From Deltaproteobacteria bacterium (GTDB lineage Bacteria; Myxococcota_A; UBA9042; PHBI01): a stretch of 64,000 nt of DNA. This document shows positions 1 to 8,204 of this stretch, piece after piece. How positions within the stretch are numbered: position 1 is the first letter of the stretch; the number at the start of each line of letters is the position of its first letter. The DNA lies in NCBI GenBank assembly GCA_011526585.1, contig WYBB01000170.1:1-64000 (forward strand). The letters are read 5' to 3'. The position numbers and the translations under genes were made by a program. The notes under the pieces are model-generated. The model did not search any database, was not told the origin of the DNA, and saw only the letters and a list, made by a program, of their open reading frames with translations.

Positions 1-56
1 AATCGAGTTCGCGAGCGAAACGCGCGCGGCCAAGGAGCAAGCGCCGGGAGGGAGGA

Positions 57-74
57 GGCGACCTCACGGTCGCC
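57..74 (-). terminator. Candidate hairpin terminator of the P-domain lipoprotein gene
   Basis: A perfect 7-bp inverted repeat (GGCGACC, loop TCAC, GGTCGCC) lies about 50 bases past the stop codon of the leftward lipoprotein gene. There is no U-tract, so termination is inferred from position and stem strength only. Confidence 0.35.
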
Positions 75-126
75 GCACGACCGACCAAGCGCAGCGACGC
101 CGGCCCCGCGCGTTGCAGCCGCGAAC

Positions 127-1869
127 TTAGTCCCAGCGCGACGTGATCAGCAGCCCGAAGCGCACGAGCCTGCCGCTCTGCCCCGCGCTCCGATCGACGA
201 CCTTCAGCGTCCACACGCCGTTGACCTGCTCGTCCCCCGAGAACCCGCGCACGGCGACCCGGTCCCACCAGAGCTCGACCCCGTCACCCGCGCTCGCCCC
301 ATCGAAGACCACGACCTCGGTGCCGGCCGGGTTCGTCAGCGTCACCCGCAGGTCGCTCGTGCGACCGTGGCTCACCGCCAGGTCCAGCGCGACATCCATG
401 TCCACGCTCGCCAGACCATAGACGAGGAGCTGCGCCTCGACGCCGCCCGCCGCCGCGTCCGGGATCGCCAGCTCGGGCTCGCTCGTGAACGCCCCGCGCA
501 TCCACGCCGGCAGGCACAGCCCCGCGCCGGTGTGCGCCGCGCCCGCGCAGACGAGCCCCGCCCCGCCGGGACAGCTCGACCAGCCCTCCTCGATCGTGCA
601 CGCCTCACCCTCGGCCGGATGATCATCACGCGCCGCATCGAGGCAGCGCCCGAGCGGCGAGCTCTCCGAGCGGCCGAGGCAGCGCGCCTTGCCCTCGCAG
701 TCCGCGTCGGCCTCGCAGCGGCGCCGCTCGGGCCCCCAGCCGACCTCGCAGCCATACCAGTCGCCGTCGTTGTTGTGCGCGACCGCCGTCATCGTGCCGT
801 ACGCGAAGACCACGCCGAAGGAGTTGTCGCCCGCGCCGACCTCATAGACGGTGTAGGCCTTGCGGTTGGACGCGTCCCACACCTCGAGCTGGTTGACGAC
901 GTTGTCGTCCACCGCCGCGAAGGCCTCCTCGACGCTCGTCACGTCGTCGTAGGCCGTCGCCCTGACCGCCTCCACCACCTGCTCGACCTCGAGCGCGCTC
1001 AGCGCCGCCGGGTCCTCCAGCCTGCGCTCGCTGACGATCACCACGGCCTCGGCGCGGTCGAAGAGGTCGCGATAGCGCTCGCCGAAGACGCACGCGCCGT
1101 CGAGATGGGCGTCGACCGCCGCGCGCCGGCACCCCGGCAGGTAGTCCACGTGGAACGCCTCCATGTCCAGGCCGCACAGCCCGGCCGGCGCCCCCGCCTC
1201 GGCGCAGATCTCGTCACGCACAGGCGCCATCGGCTCGACGTCCGCGCACTGGGCGATCAGCTCTTCGTGCGCCTGCGCCTCGGCGTCGTAGTCCGGATCC
1301 GCGAGCCAGTCCGCCACGCAGGCCTCGATCGCCGCGACGAAGCGCGCGTCGCACGCCCCGGCCGGGCCCTGCTCCGGCGCGCACTCGCCGCTGTCGCAGC
1401 GCGCCTCGACGCGATAGTCGCCGCGCCCGCGCCCGTCGCGCGTGCCGACCACGACGAGCCACTGCCCGCCGGCCAGCCGCTTGCCCCTGAGCCGCGAGAG
1501 CCGCCCCCAGCCCGAGTCGTCGTCGAACGCCACCGCTGCCGTACCGTACGCGCCCTCGGCGCTCATCGGACCGTAGAGGAAGAGCGTCGTATCCAGCCCG
1601 CGCGACGTGCCCTTCTGGGTGACCTCGACCGTCACGACCGCGTCATCCCGCACCGCCAGCACATAGCCGTGCCACGCCAGATCCTCCGAGAAGCGCCCGC
1701 TCGCACCGGCCTCGCCGAATCCCAGCGGCCCGCGCTGCTCGACCCGCTCGGCCGCGTCCGACTTGCCGTCGAGGATCGGCGGCTCGAGCGCAGCCTCCGC
1801 GGCCTCGTCGCCGCACGCGCCCAGGGTGCCGAGGCACAACGCCGTCGTGATGCAGATCGCCTTCGTCAT
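127..1869 (-). CDS. Exported lipoprotein with C-terminal proprotein-convertase P-domain
   Basis: A 580-residue protein. The ATG at 1869 is chosen because GGAGG lies about 10 bases upstream and a lipoprotein signal follows at once, with lipobox LGAC and Cys19 as the lipidated residue. Residues about 50-155 look like a pre-peptidase C-terminal type beta-sandwich (Asp-rich FDDDSGWG stretch, then WLVVVGTRDGRGRGDYRV). The middle is Cys-rich (CEADADCEGKARC), like short EGF-type or myxobacterial Cys-rich modules. Residues about 470-580 match a P-domain, with the typical SDLRVTLTNPAGTEVVVFDG and NGVWTLKVVD blocks. P-domains normally accompany subtilisin-like or other exported proteases, but no protease catalytic motif is visible here, so this is probably a surface or adhesion protein rather than an enzyme. 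Divergent from the MscS gene. Confidence 0.8.
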   Translation of the reverse strand: MTKAICITTALCLGTLGACGDEAAEAALEPPILDGKSDAAERVEQRGPLGFGEAGASGRFSEDLAWHGYVLAVRDDAVVTVEVTQKGTSRGLDTTLFLYGPMSAEGAYGTAAVAFDDDSGWGRLSRLRGKRLAGGQWLVVVGTRDGRGRGDYRVEARCDSGECAPEQGPAGACDARFVAAIEACVADWLADPDYDAEAQAHEELIAQCADVEPMAPVRDEICAEAGAPAGLCGLDMEAFHVDYLPGCRRAAVDAHLDGACVFGERYRDLFDRAEAVVIVSERRLEDPAALSALEVEQVVEAVRATAYDDVTSVEEAFAAVDDNVVNQLEVWDASNRKAYTVYEVGAGDNSFGVVFAYGTMTAVAHNNDGDWYGCEVGWGPERRRCEADADCEGKARCLGRSESSPLGRCLDAARDDHPAEGEACTIEEGWSSCPGGAGLVCAGAAHTGAGLCLPAWMRGAFTSEPELAIPDAAAGGVEAQLLVYGLASVDMDVALDLAVSHGRTSDLRVTLTNPAGTEVVVFDGASAGDGVELWWDRVAVRGFSGDEQVNGVWTLKVVDRSAGQSGRLVRFGLLITSRWD

Positions 1870-1974
1870 GCTGTCGCTCCCTCCGGCTCGCTCATTTGCC
1901 GACGCTGCAAGGTCGCGCGCCCCTACCCCGAGGAGGTCGCCCTTGTCCATGCCCGGGTCTGACCCAAGGTCGAA

Positions 1975-1988
1975 ATGTAATTTTACAT
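1975..1988. promoter_or_regulatory. AT-rich palindrome in the lipoprotein/MscS divergent region
   Basis: ATGTAA-TT-TTACAT is a perfect 6-2-6 inverted repeat inside a short AT-rich island of an otherwise GC-rich spacer. It lies about 80-105 bases from both divergent start codons. It could be an operator or contain -10 elements; no convincing -35 partner was found. Confidence 0.4.
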
Positions 1989-2069
1989 AACTGCCGCACC
2001 CGCGTTGTCCGCGGCATCGAACCGTGCGATCCGAAGGGCGGTTCACCCCCACATCGCAAGGAGCGACTC

Positions 2070-2945
2070 ATGAATCTCATCGCCCAGCTCGCCCAGGCCG
2101 CCACCCCCGCGCCGTCCCCTTCGGGCGGCGGCGGCACGACCCAGACCGTCATCGACACCATCGCCGAGCGCGGCGTCGACATCGGCCTCAAGATCGTCGC
2201 CGCCATCGTCGCCTGGATCATCGGCGCGTGGATCATCAGGATGCTCGGCAAGGTCGCCAAGAAGGCGATGCTCGCGCGCAAGCTCGACGACACCCTCTCG
2301 CGCTATCTGTCCGCCTCGCTCGGCGTCGTGCTCAAGATCCTCCTGATCGTCGCGATCCTCGGGATCTTCGGCATCGAGACGACCTCCTTCGCCGCCTTCT
2401 TCGCCGCCGCCGGCGTCGCCATCGGCATGGCCTGGTCCGGCCTCCTGTCCAACTTCGCCGCCGGCGTCTTCATGATGTTCCTGCGCCCGATCAAGGTCGG
2501 CGACTTCGTCACCGTCGCCGGCGTCACCGGCACCGTGCGCGAGATCGGCCTCTTCGTCACCGCCGTCGACACGATGGACAACGTCCGGACCATCATCGGC
2601 AACGGCAAGATCTTCAGCGACACGATGGCCAACTTCTCGGCCAACCCCTATCGCCGCGTCGATCTCGTCGCCCAGCTCAACCACGGCGTCGACTACAAGG
2701 CGGCGGTGAAGCTCCTGCGCGACCGCCTGCCGAACCTGCCGCACGTCACCAAGGAGGTCGCCGCGACCGTCGAGATCGTCGAGTTCAACGCGATGGGCCC
2801 GTTGCTCTGCGTGCGGCCCTACACGCACACCGACACCTACTGGGACGTCTACTTCGCGACCAACGCCCTCATCAAGGACGCCTTCACCGAGGCCGGCTTC
2901 CCCGTGCCCGAGACGCACTACCGCGTCGCGCACAAGGCGGCCTGA
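2070..2945 (+). CDS. mscS: Small-conductance mechanosensitive ion channel (MscS family)
   Basis: A 291-residue inner-membrane channel that releases solutes on hypo-osmotic shock. The length is close to that of the classical three-helix MscS. Hydrophobic helices lie at about residues 36-60, 84-104 and 106-130. The third is the Gly/Ala-rich pore helix (AAAGVAIGMAWSGLLSNFAAG) and runs into the beta domain signature RPIKVGDFVTVAGVTGTV. The ATG at 2070 is preceded by AAGGAG at 2058-2063. A Gly/Ser-rich, proline-containing stretch (residues 11-24) precedes the first helix. It converges with the TPM-protein gene, with 18 bases between the stop codons. It is distinct from the larger MscS-type gene at 27601-29361. 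Confidence 0.9.
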   Translation: MNLIAQLAQAATPAPSPSGGGGTTQTVIDTIAERGVDIGLKIVAAIVAWIIGAWIIRMLGKVAKKAMLARKLDDTLSRYLSASLGVVLKILLIVAILGIFGIETTSFAAFFAAAGVAIGMAWSGLLSNFAAGVFMMFLRPIKVGDFVTVAGVTGTVREIGLFVTAVDTMDNVRTIIGNGKIFSDTMANFSANPYRRVDLVAQLNHGVDYKAAVKLLRDRLPNLPHVTKEVAATVEIVEFNAMGPLLCVRPYTHTDTYWDVYFATNALIKDAFTEAGFPVPETHYRVAHKAA

Positions 2946-2963
2946 GTGCCGAGACGGCCGAGC

Positions 2964-4100
2964 TCACCACGACGAGCTCGCGCCGCCGCCGCCGCTCGAC
3001 CCGCCGCCACCGCTCCACGACGAGCTCGACGACGACGACGAGTACGAGCTCGACGACGACGAGCTCGACCACGACGACGAGCCCGACGACGCGTAGGAGC
3101 CCCCGCCCGAGCCGGGCTCCATGATCCAGAAGCACGAGAAGAAGCACAGCGCGAACGTCAGCGCGACACCCCCGAGCCCGGCGGTCCAGGCGTTGGGCAA
3201 CGGCTCGGACGGCATGGCCGACGCGATCCCGACCATGATCGCCAGCATGAAGACGCCATAGACGACCGCGCGGATCGGACCGGCGGCGAAGACCAGGCCC
3301 GAGAGCCAACCGGTGAGCGCGAGCGTGTACCACGCCACGAGGTAGCCGAGCGCCCAGTCGCCGCCGCTGGCGATGAGGTAGACGTTGAAGAAGAAGAACG
3401 GCGCGCCGAGCCACACGGTGAGCGTGCGCAGCCGCTTGGGCAAGAGCGGCACGAGGCGCTTGTGCTTCTTCTTCTTGCGCTTCCAGCGCGCGTTTGGCGA
3501 CGTGAGGTGGAAGAAGACGCCGGCGAGCCACGCGAGCAGGAGGAAGACGAGGTAGACCCCACGCAGCTCGCCGAGCGTCGCCGGCCGCGCCTTCACCTCG
3601 GTGTCGCCTGGCGTGAGGTGCGCGACGCGCTCGCGCACCGCATCGACGATCTCCCGGCAGGCGCCGGCGTAGTCCCCGGCGCGCAGCGCCGGCTTGAGGT
3701 CCTCGAGCATGCTCGCCGCCTGCCCGTCGGTGATCGCCGCCTCGATCCCGTAGCCGAGGTGCAGGCGATTGCGCCGGTCGCCCAGCGAGAGCACGAAGAG
3801 CACCCCGTCGTTGCGCGCCGCGCTGCCGCCGCCCCAGCGCATGAACACGTCCTGGGCGTAGTCCTCGATCGGCCGGCCGCCGAGCGACTTGACGATCAAG
3901 ACCGCCATCTGCACGCCGGTCTTGTCCCGGAGCGCGACGAGTCGCTGGTCGATCACCGCGCGCTCGGTCGCGCTCAAGACCCCGGCGAGATCGACCGTAG
4001 GCGCGTCGATGACCGGCAGCGACGCACGCGCCGGCGCGCTCGTCCCGAGGCCGCACGCGAGCGCCACCCCCACCGCCAACGATCGTGCGAGGCCCTTCAA
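2964..4100 (-). CDS. TPM-domain (YgcG-type) membrane protein with Ser/Gly-rich tail
   Basis: A 378-residue protein with a cleavable-looking signal peptide (residues 1-29, ending APARA), then a TPM domain at about 35-165 (VDLAGVLSATERAVIDQRL; MRWGGGSAARNDGVLFVLSLGDRR). A membrane helix and a strongly basic loop (RWKRKKKKHKR) follow, then three further hydrophobic helices. The last 40 or so residues are almost only Ser, Gly and Trp, a typical YgcG-family tail. No ATG is available. The chosen start is a TTG at 4100, overlapping the TGA of the LemA-like gene (TTGA) and preceded by GAGGAG, so translational coupling is likely. TPM proteins have been linked to photosystem II repair in plants; the bacterial role is poorly defined. 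Third gene of a TPM / LemA-like / TPM operon. Confidence 0.8.
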   Translation of the reverse strand: MKGLARSLAVGVALACGLGTSAPARASLPVIDAPTVDLAGVLSATERAVIDQRLVALRDKTGVQMAVLIVKSLGGRPIEDYAQDVFMRWGGGSAARNDGVLFVLSLGDRRNRLHLGYGIEAAITDGQAASMLEDLKPALRAGDYAGACREIVDAVRERVAHLTPGDTEVKARPATLGELRGVYLVFLLLAWLAGVFFHLTSPNARWKRKKKKHKRLVPLLPKRLRTLTVWLGAPFFFFNVYLIASGGDWALGYLVAWYTLALTGWLSGLVFAAGPIRAVVYGVFMLAIMVGIASAMPSEPLPNAWTAGLGGVALTFALCFFSCFWIMEPGSGGGSYASSGSSSWSSSSSSSSYSSSSSSSSWSGGGGSSGGGGASSSW

Positions 4101-4723
4101 AACCGCGTCAGCTCCTCGCTCAGGGTGTGCGACAGCGGCAGCGCCTCGGGGCGCCCGAAGAGGCCCCGCCATACGCTCCCGGGGAAGCTCGTCGCCGCCT
4201 CGTTGTAGGCGCTCGCCGCGTCGTCGTAGCGCTTGCGCTCGATGCGTACGCGGTTCTCCGCGCCCGAGAGCTCCGCCATCTTCTCCGGCCCGTCCGGCTG
4301 GTCCTGCCACTGCCGCACGGTCGCGCGCTGTCGCTCGACGACGTTGATCAGCTGGGCCCGCGCCCGCGTCGCCTCGGTCTCGAGCCCGCCGAGCCGCGCG
4401 TCGCCGACGATGGCCCAGATCACGAGGATCGCGACGACGGCGACCGCCGCGATCAGCACCACCCGCCGCCGGCGCGCCTTGTTCTCGGCCGCGGCCAGCG
4501 CCTCCTTGCGCCGCCGCTCCAGCTCTTCGATCGCCGGTCGCACGTGGCGCTCGGGGATCTCCAGATCGCGCGCGACCTCCTGCAGATCCTCGACGCTGAG
4601 GCGATCGCGCTCGAGATCCTGCAGCTCCGCGGCGATCCCGATCACGTCGTCGACGTCCTCGTAGTCGACCTCGCGCGGCGGCACACGTCGCGCCGTCCCG
4701 GCTGCCTGCGTCGGCTCGCTCAT
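4097..4723 (-). CDS. Shortened LemA-like membrane protein with an extra N-terminal helical module
   Basis: A 208-residue protein. Residues 20-75 form a charged helical segment (DDVIGIAAELQDLERD, then SVEDLQEVARDLEIPERHV). A basic stop (KARRRR) and one membrane helix follow at about 85-106. The last 95 residues carry LemA signatures: RAQLINVVERQRATV matches the first LemA helix, and ENRVRIERKRYDDAASAYNE with SFPGSVW matches the last. Ordinary LemA proteins have the membrane anchor at the extreme N terminus and a longer four-helix body. Here the anchor is displaced by about 80 residues and the middle of the LemA domain is missing. The start ATG overlaps the upstream TPM stop (ATGA). LemA and TPM genes are often neighbours, which supports the call. 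Confidence 0.7.
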   Translation of the reverse strand: MSEPTQAAGTARRVPPREVDYEDVDDVIGIAAELQDLERDRLSVEDLQEVARDLEIPERHVRPAIEELERRRKEALAAAENKARRRRVVLIAAVAVVAILVIWAIVGDARLGGLETEATRARAQLINVVERQRATVRQWQDQPDGPEKMAELSGAENRVRIERKRYDDAASAYNEAATSFPGSVWRGLFGRPEALPLSHTLSEELTRF

Positions 4724-5169
4724 CGCTGGACCACCCGATCGACGAGCTCGTTGCCCGCGCGGTCCTCACCCGGCGCCGCGCGCTCGAGCAGCGCCCCGAT
4801 CCGCTCCAGCGCCCGCGCGATCCCGCCGGCGCGATCGCCCTGCGAATAGCCCGTCGCCACCTCGGCGATCGCCTCCTTCCAGAAGTCCGGCGCGGCCGCG
4901 CCGAAGACCCCCGGCCCGGCCCAGACCGCCGCGCGCCGGTCCTCGGCCGCGACGTAGAGCAACACCCCGGTGCCATCGGCGGTCTCGCCGAGCCCGAGCT
5001 CATCGAAGAGCTCGGCCGCGCGCGACAGTGGCCCGACCCCCGGGTAGCGCGCCTCGATGAAGACCTGGATCTCGCCGCGATGGCCGCGCTCGGCCCGCGC
5101 GATCGCCTCGACCACACGCCGCTCTTCGGCGCGCGACAGCGGCTTGGGGTCGATCAACGGCCAGCGCAT
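4720..5169 (-). CDS. Short cytoplasmic TPM-domain protein
   Basis: A 149-residue protein made almost only of a TPM domain (LSRAEERRVVEAIARAERGHRGEIQVFIEARYP, split here by description; then GDGTGVLLYVAAEDRRAAVWAGPGVF-like blocks). It has no signal peptide and no membrane helix, unlike the larger TPM protein in the same operon. The ATG at 5169 fits the beginning of the conserved domain. The stop overlaps the LemA-like start by four bases. First gene of the three-gene operon; only 13 bases separate it from the sigma-factor stop upstream, so read-through from the sigma-factor transcript is possible. Paired secreted and soluble TPM proteins around LemA occur widely; the biochemical role is unknown. 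Confidence 0.75.
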   Translation of the reverse strand: MRWPLIDPKPLSRAEERRVVEAIARAERGHRGEIQVFIEARYPGVGPLSRAAELFDELGLGETADGTGVLLYVAAEDRRAAVWAGPGVFGAAAPDFWKEAIAEVATGYSQGDRAGGIARALERIGALLERAAPGEDRAGNELVDRVVQR

Positions 5170-5182
5170 GGGTCCACCTCTA

Positions 5183-6526
5183 TCAGACTCCGCTCGGCTC
5201 GTCCTGCCCGGCTCGCTCGTCCTGCCTCCGCTCGCCCTGCCCTGCGTGCCTGGCCGCACGTTCGCGACAGCGCGCCGCCCGCGCCTCGAGGACCGCGCGC
5301 TCACGCGTGTTCCGCGTGAGCGTGGCCGCGCGCTGGAACGCCGCTTCGGCCTCGGCCAGGCGTCCGAGCCGCTCGAGCAGGTCGCCGCGCACGGCTTGCA
5401 TCGACGCATAGGAAGCCAGCGTCGGCTCCGCGCCGAGCGTGTCGACCAGCGCGAGCCCACGCTCGGCCCCCTCGGCCATGCCGACCGCCACCGCGCGATT
5501 GAGGCGCACGATCGGCGAGGGGTGCCGCGCCTCGAGCCGCGCATAGAGCGCCGCGATCGCCGCCCAGTCGGTCGCGTCGGCCCGCGCCGCGCGCGCATGG
5601 CACGCGACGATCGCGGCCTGCAGCGCGTAGAAGCCCGGCTCGGTGCACAAGCGCTGCGCACGCTCGAGGCGCGCCAGCCCACGCCGGATCAGCAGCCGAT
5701 CCCAGCGCCGCCGATCCTGATCGAGGAGCAGGATCGGGGCCCCGTCGGGCCCGAGGCGCGCGGGGAATCGCGAGGCGTTGAGCTCCATCAACGCGACGAG
5801 GCCATGCACCTCCGACTCCTCCGGCATGAGCTCGGCGAGCATGCGCCCGAGTCGCATCGCGTCCTCGCAGAGGTCCTTGCGCAGCCATGCGTCCCCCGAC
5901 GTCGCGGCGTAGCCCTCGTTGAAGACCAGGTAGATCACCGCGAGCACCGAGCCGAGCCGCTCCGGCAAGGCCTCGCGATCGGGCAGCTCGAACGGCACGC
6001 GCGCCTCGGCGAGCGCCCGCTTGGCCCGGACGATGCGCTGCTGCATCGTCGTCGGCGCGCACAGGAACGCGCGCGCGATCTCGTCCGTGCCGAGCCCGCA
6101 AAGGACTCGCAAGGTGAGGGCCACGCGCGCCTCCTGTGTCAGCACCGGGTGACACGCGCAGAAGATCAGCCGCAGGAGGTCGTCGTCGCCCGCGAGCGCG
6201 CCCTCGTGATGTGCCCCGTCGTCCGGACCCTCCGCGAGGCTCGGCTCATGGGCCAGCGCCTCGTGCTTGTCGGCGATCATGCGCCGGCGCGCGAGCGCGT
6301 TGAGCGCCCGCCGCCGCGCCACCGTCATGAGCCACGCCCCCGGCCGCCGCGGGATCCCGGACACCGGCCAGCGCTCGAGCGCCTCGACCAGCGCGTCCTG
6401 CGCCAGCTCTTCGGCGAGCCCGATGTCGCGCGTCAGCCGAGCGAGCGCGGCGATGAGCCGCGGCGACTCGATGCGCCACAGCGCGCCCACGGTGCGCTCG
6501 GTCTCGGAGGCCGTCATGGCCTCCAT
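5183..6526 (-). CDS. ECF42-type RNA polymerase sigma factor with TPR-like C-terminal extension
   Basis: A 447-residue protein. Residues 1-185 carry sigma region 2 (LAEELAQDALVEALERWP, then GAWLMTVARRRALNALARRR) and region 4 (ALTLRVLCGLGTDEIARAFL). The remaining 250 or so residues are the helical extension, with the conserved segment IYLVFNEGYAATSGD, typical of the ECF42 group (DUF6596). Members of that group normally sit beside DGPF/YCII genes and are thought to work without a classical anti-sigma factor. The DGPF gene lies directly upstream, 39 bases away, and a TGTCGA motif lies before it. The first ATG (6526) is used; an ATG nine bases later is possible. Neither has a convincing ribosome binding site. 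Confidence 0.9.
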   Translation of the reverse strand: MEAMTASETERTVGALWRIESPRLIAALARLTRDIGLAEELAQDALVEALERWPVSGIPRRPGAWLMTVARRRALNALARRRMIADKHEALAHEPSLAEGPDDGAHHEGALAGDDDLLRLIFCACHPVLTQEARVALTLRVLCGLGTDEIARAFLCAPTTMQQRIVRAKRALAEARVPFELPDREALPERLGSVLAVIYLVFNEGYAATSGDAWLRKDLCEDAMRLGRMLAELMPEESEVHGLVALMELNASRFPARLGPDGAPILLLDQDRRRWDRLLIRRGLARLERAQRLCTEPGFYALQAAIVACHARAARADATDWAAIAALYARLEARHPSPIVRLNRAVAVGMAEGAERGLALVDTLGAEPTLASYASMQAVRGDLLERLGRLAEAEAAFQRAATLTRNTRERAVLEARAARCRERAARHAGQGERRQDERAGQDEPSGV

Positions 6527-6565
6527 TCACACCGCGAGCGCCCCCGAGTGCAAGCGCGCCGCCGA

Positions 6566-6994
6566 TCACTGACCGGCGCGCTCCGCGAGTCGTGCCGCCA
6601 GCTCCTCGTGCGCCGCGCGCGTCGCGTCCGACATCTCGAAGTCCGCCAGCTCGTAGAAGGGTCGGATCTCCACTTCGCCTTCGGCGCGCGAGGGGTTCGG
6701 ACAGCGCCGCATCCAGGCGATGACCTCCTCCTTCGACCGGCACTCCAGGATCCAGTAGCCGGCGATGAGCTCCTTGGTCTCCGGGAACGGCCCGTCGACG
6801 ACGCTCACCTCCCCGCTCTTCGACCAGCGCACGCGCGCGCCCTTGCCGCTCGGCTGGAGCCCGGCGCCGTCGAGCATCACGCCCGCCTTGACCAGCTCCT
6901 CGTTGAACCGCCCCATCGCCGCGAGCTCTTCGTCGGTCGGCAAGCTCCCCGCCTCGGACTCCGTCGTCGCCTTCACGATCACCATGAACCGCAT
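6566..6994 (-). CDS. YCII/DGPF-domain protein, partner of the ECF42 sigma factor
   Basis: A 142-residue soluble protein with the family hallmarks: the N-terminal strand MRFMVIVKATTESEAG, the DGPF motif (VVDGPFPETKELIAGYWIL) and the C-terminal EVIAWMRRCPNP segment. The fold is YCII-like (ferredoxin-type dimer). The ATG at 6994 follows GGGAGAAAGG. By family knowledge, DGPF proteins are co-encoded with and regulated by ECF42 sigma factors; their own activity is unknown. The gene is upstream of and co-directional with the sigma-factor gene, so the pair is probably autoregulated from the TGTCGA-containing leader. Confidence 0.88.
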   Translation of the reverse strand: MRFMVIVKATTESEAGSLPTDEELAAMGRFNEELVKAGVMLDGAGLQPSGKGARVRWSKSGEVSVVDGPFPETKELIAGYWILECRSKEEVIAWMRRCPNPSRAEGEVEIRPFYELADFEMSDATRAAHEELAARLAERAGQ

Positions 6995-7066
6995 CGCCTT
7001 TCTCCCAACGTCAGCGGCGCGCCCCGGCCGCGGGCAACCTGCCCGCGCTTCGTCGCGCTCCAACCT

Positions 7067-7096
7067 GACGTCAATCGAGCCAGGCGCGGATCGACA
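7067..7096 (-). promoter_or_regulatory. Candidate ECF42-dependent promoter of the DGPF/sigma pair
   Basis: On the minus strand TGTCGA (7096-7091) lies about 97 bases upstream of the DGPF start codon. Downstream is CGTC (7070-7067) within the palindrome TGACGTCA. TGTCGA with CG(A/T)C matches the motif described for ECF42 promoters, but the spacer here (20 bases) is longer than usual for ECF promoters, so the -10 assignment is uncertain. Confidence 0.4.
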
Positions 7097-7178
7097 TCAC
7101 CTGCGATTTTTTTTGCCGGCGTCATCGAGCGGCGCGCGCGGATCTCGTCGCCGCGGCCCGCGGGTCCGAGCGGCGGGC

Positions 7179-7802
7179 TCAGAGGTTGTCGGGGCAGGTG
7201 CCTTCGCGATCGATCAGCTCGCGCTCGTACGCGGCCAGGAGCGGGCTCGACGACGTGTACGGGTAGGACGTCGACGTGTAGAGCCTCGTGCCGGACAGGC
7301 CGATCTGGGTGGGCAACCCGGTGAAGGTGACGCGCAGGCGGTAGTTGCCGCCCGAGAGGTCGTGCATGTTGCGCGCGATCGCCAGGAGAGCCAGCTTGGC
7401 GGCGGTGATCGTGCGCTGGCGCCCGGCGACGGTGTAGCCGTTGTGCGCGGCGAGCGCGCGCGCGTCGAGCTTCATCGCGTACTCCCAGACGCCGTTGTCG
7501 GTGATGGCGTCGGAGACGTAGGTGTGGACCATCAGGCGCGCGGGCGCCGCGAGGTTGACGTTGACGTACTCGTAGGCCGGGTAGTCCTTGAGGATCGCCG
7601 TCGGCTGGAGCGAGGCCTGCGCCAGGTTCGCCGGCGGGATCCCGAAGCTCGCCAGGAGCGGCAGACGCATGAAGCAGATGTCGTCGGTCTGCAGGCTCTG
7701 GTAGGGGACGTTGTAGAGGATGTAGCCCTCGACGGTGGCGTGCGCGGGCGCGGCCAGGGTTGCGGTCGAGGCGAGACAGAGCGCGATGAGCGTCGTTTTC
7801 AT
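7179..7802 (-). CDS. Exported protein of unknown function
   Basis: A 207-residue protein with a clean Sec signal peptide (MKTTLIALCLASTATLAAPAHA, cut after AHA near residue 22). The mature part starts TVEGYILYNVPYQSLQ, has only two Cys (FGIPP-preceding ICFMRL and the near-terminal GTCPDNL), and is rich in Tyr, Thr and Ala. No domain is recognised. The start codon agrees exactly with the signal peptide. It lies just downstream of, and in the same direction as, the six-repeat cysteine protein (54 bases apart), so the two may be co-transcribed. Confidence 0.7.
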   Translation of the reverse strand: MKTTLIALCLASTATLAAPAHATVEGYILYNVPYQSLQTDDICFMRLPLLASFGIPPANLAQASLQPTAILKDYPAYEYVNVNLAAPARLMVHTYVSDAITDNGVWEYAMKLDARALAAHNGYTVAGRQRTITAAKLALLAIARNMHDLSGGNYRLRVTFTGLPTQIGLSGTRLYTSTSYPYTSSSPLLAAYERELIDREGTCPDNL

Positions 7803-7856
7803 GGCGCACCATCTACCCGGAGCAGATCCCCCGACGCAAGCGCGACCGCACTCGGC

Positions 7857-8204
7857 TCAGTCTTTCTCGGCGTAGCAGCGGTTGCGCAGGTCCGCGTCGC
7901 GGATCGAGCCGCAGCTCCCGGAGCCCTTCTTGACCGCGTAGCAGTAGTTGCGCAGGTCGGCGTCGCGGATCGAGCCGCAGCTGCCGTAGCAGTAGTTGCG
8001 CTGATCGGCGTCGCCGATCGATCCGCAGCTGCCCGAGCCCTTCTCCGAATAGCAGCGGTTGCGCAGGTCGGCGTCGCGGATCGAGCCGCAGCTGCCCGAG
8101 TCCTTCTTGACCGCGTAGCAGTAGTTGCGCAGGTCGGCGTCGCGGATCGAGCCGCAGCTCCCGTAGCAGTAGTTGCGCTGGTCGGCGTCCTGGATCGAGC
8201 CGCA
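7857..8204 (-). repeat. 177-bp tandem duplication of a three-repeat block
   Basis: The first Cys codon of repeat 1 ends at 8204 and that of repeat 4 at 8027, exactly 177 bases (59 codons) apart. The second block repeats the order short-linker, AVKK-linker, EKG-linker of the first with few changes. The last unit is cut by the stop codon. This shows a recent in-frame duplication of a block that itself arose from three older units. Confidence 0.85.

Noticed and set aside
7107-7114. T8 run as an intrinsic terminator for the exported-protein gene at 7179.
   Set aside because: That gene is read leftward, so its RNA would carry A8 here, not U8, and no stem adjoins the run.
5057-7324. Plus-strand frame of 755 codons across the sigma factor and DGPF genes.
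   Set aside because: It runs antisense through two well-recognised families and an intergenic region, and is Arg/His-rich.
7857-8204. CRISPR-like regular repeats.
   Set aside because: The repeats are in-frame protein repeats of high GC without unique spacers or cas genes nearby.
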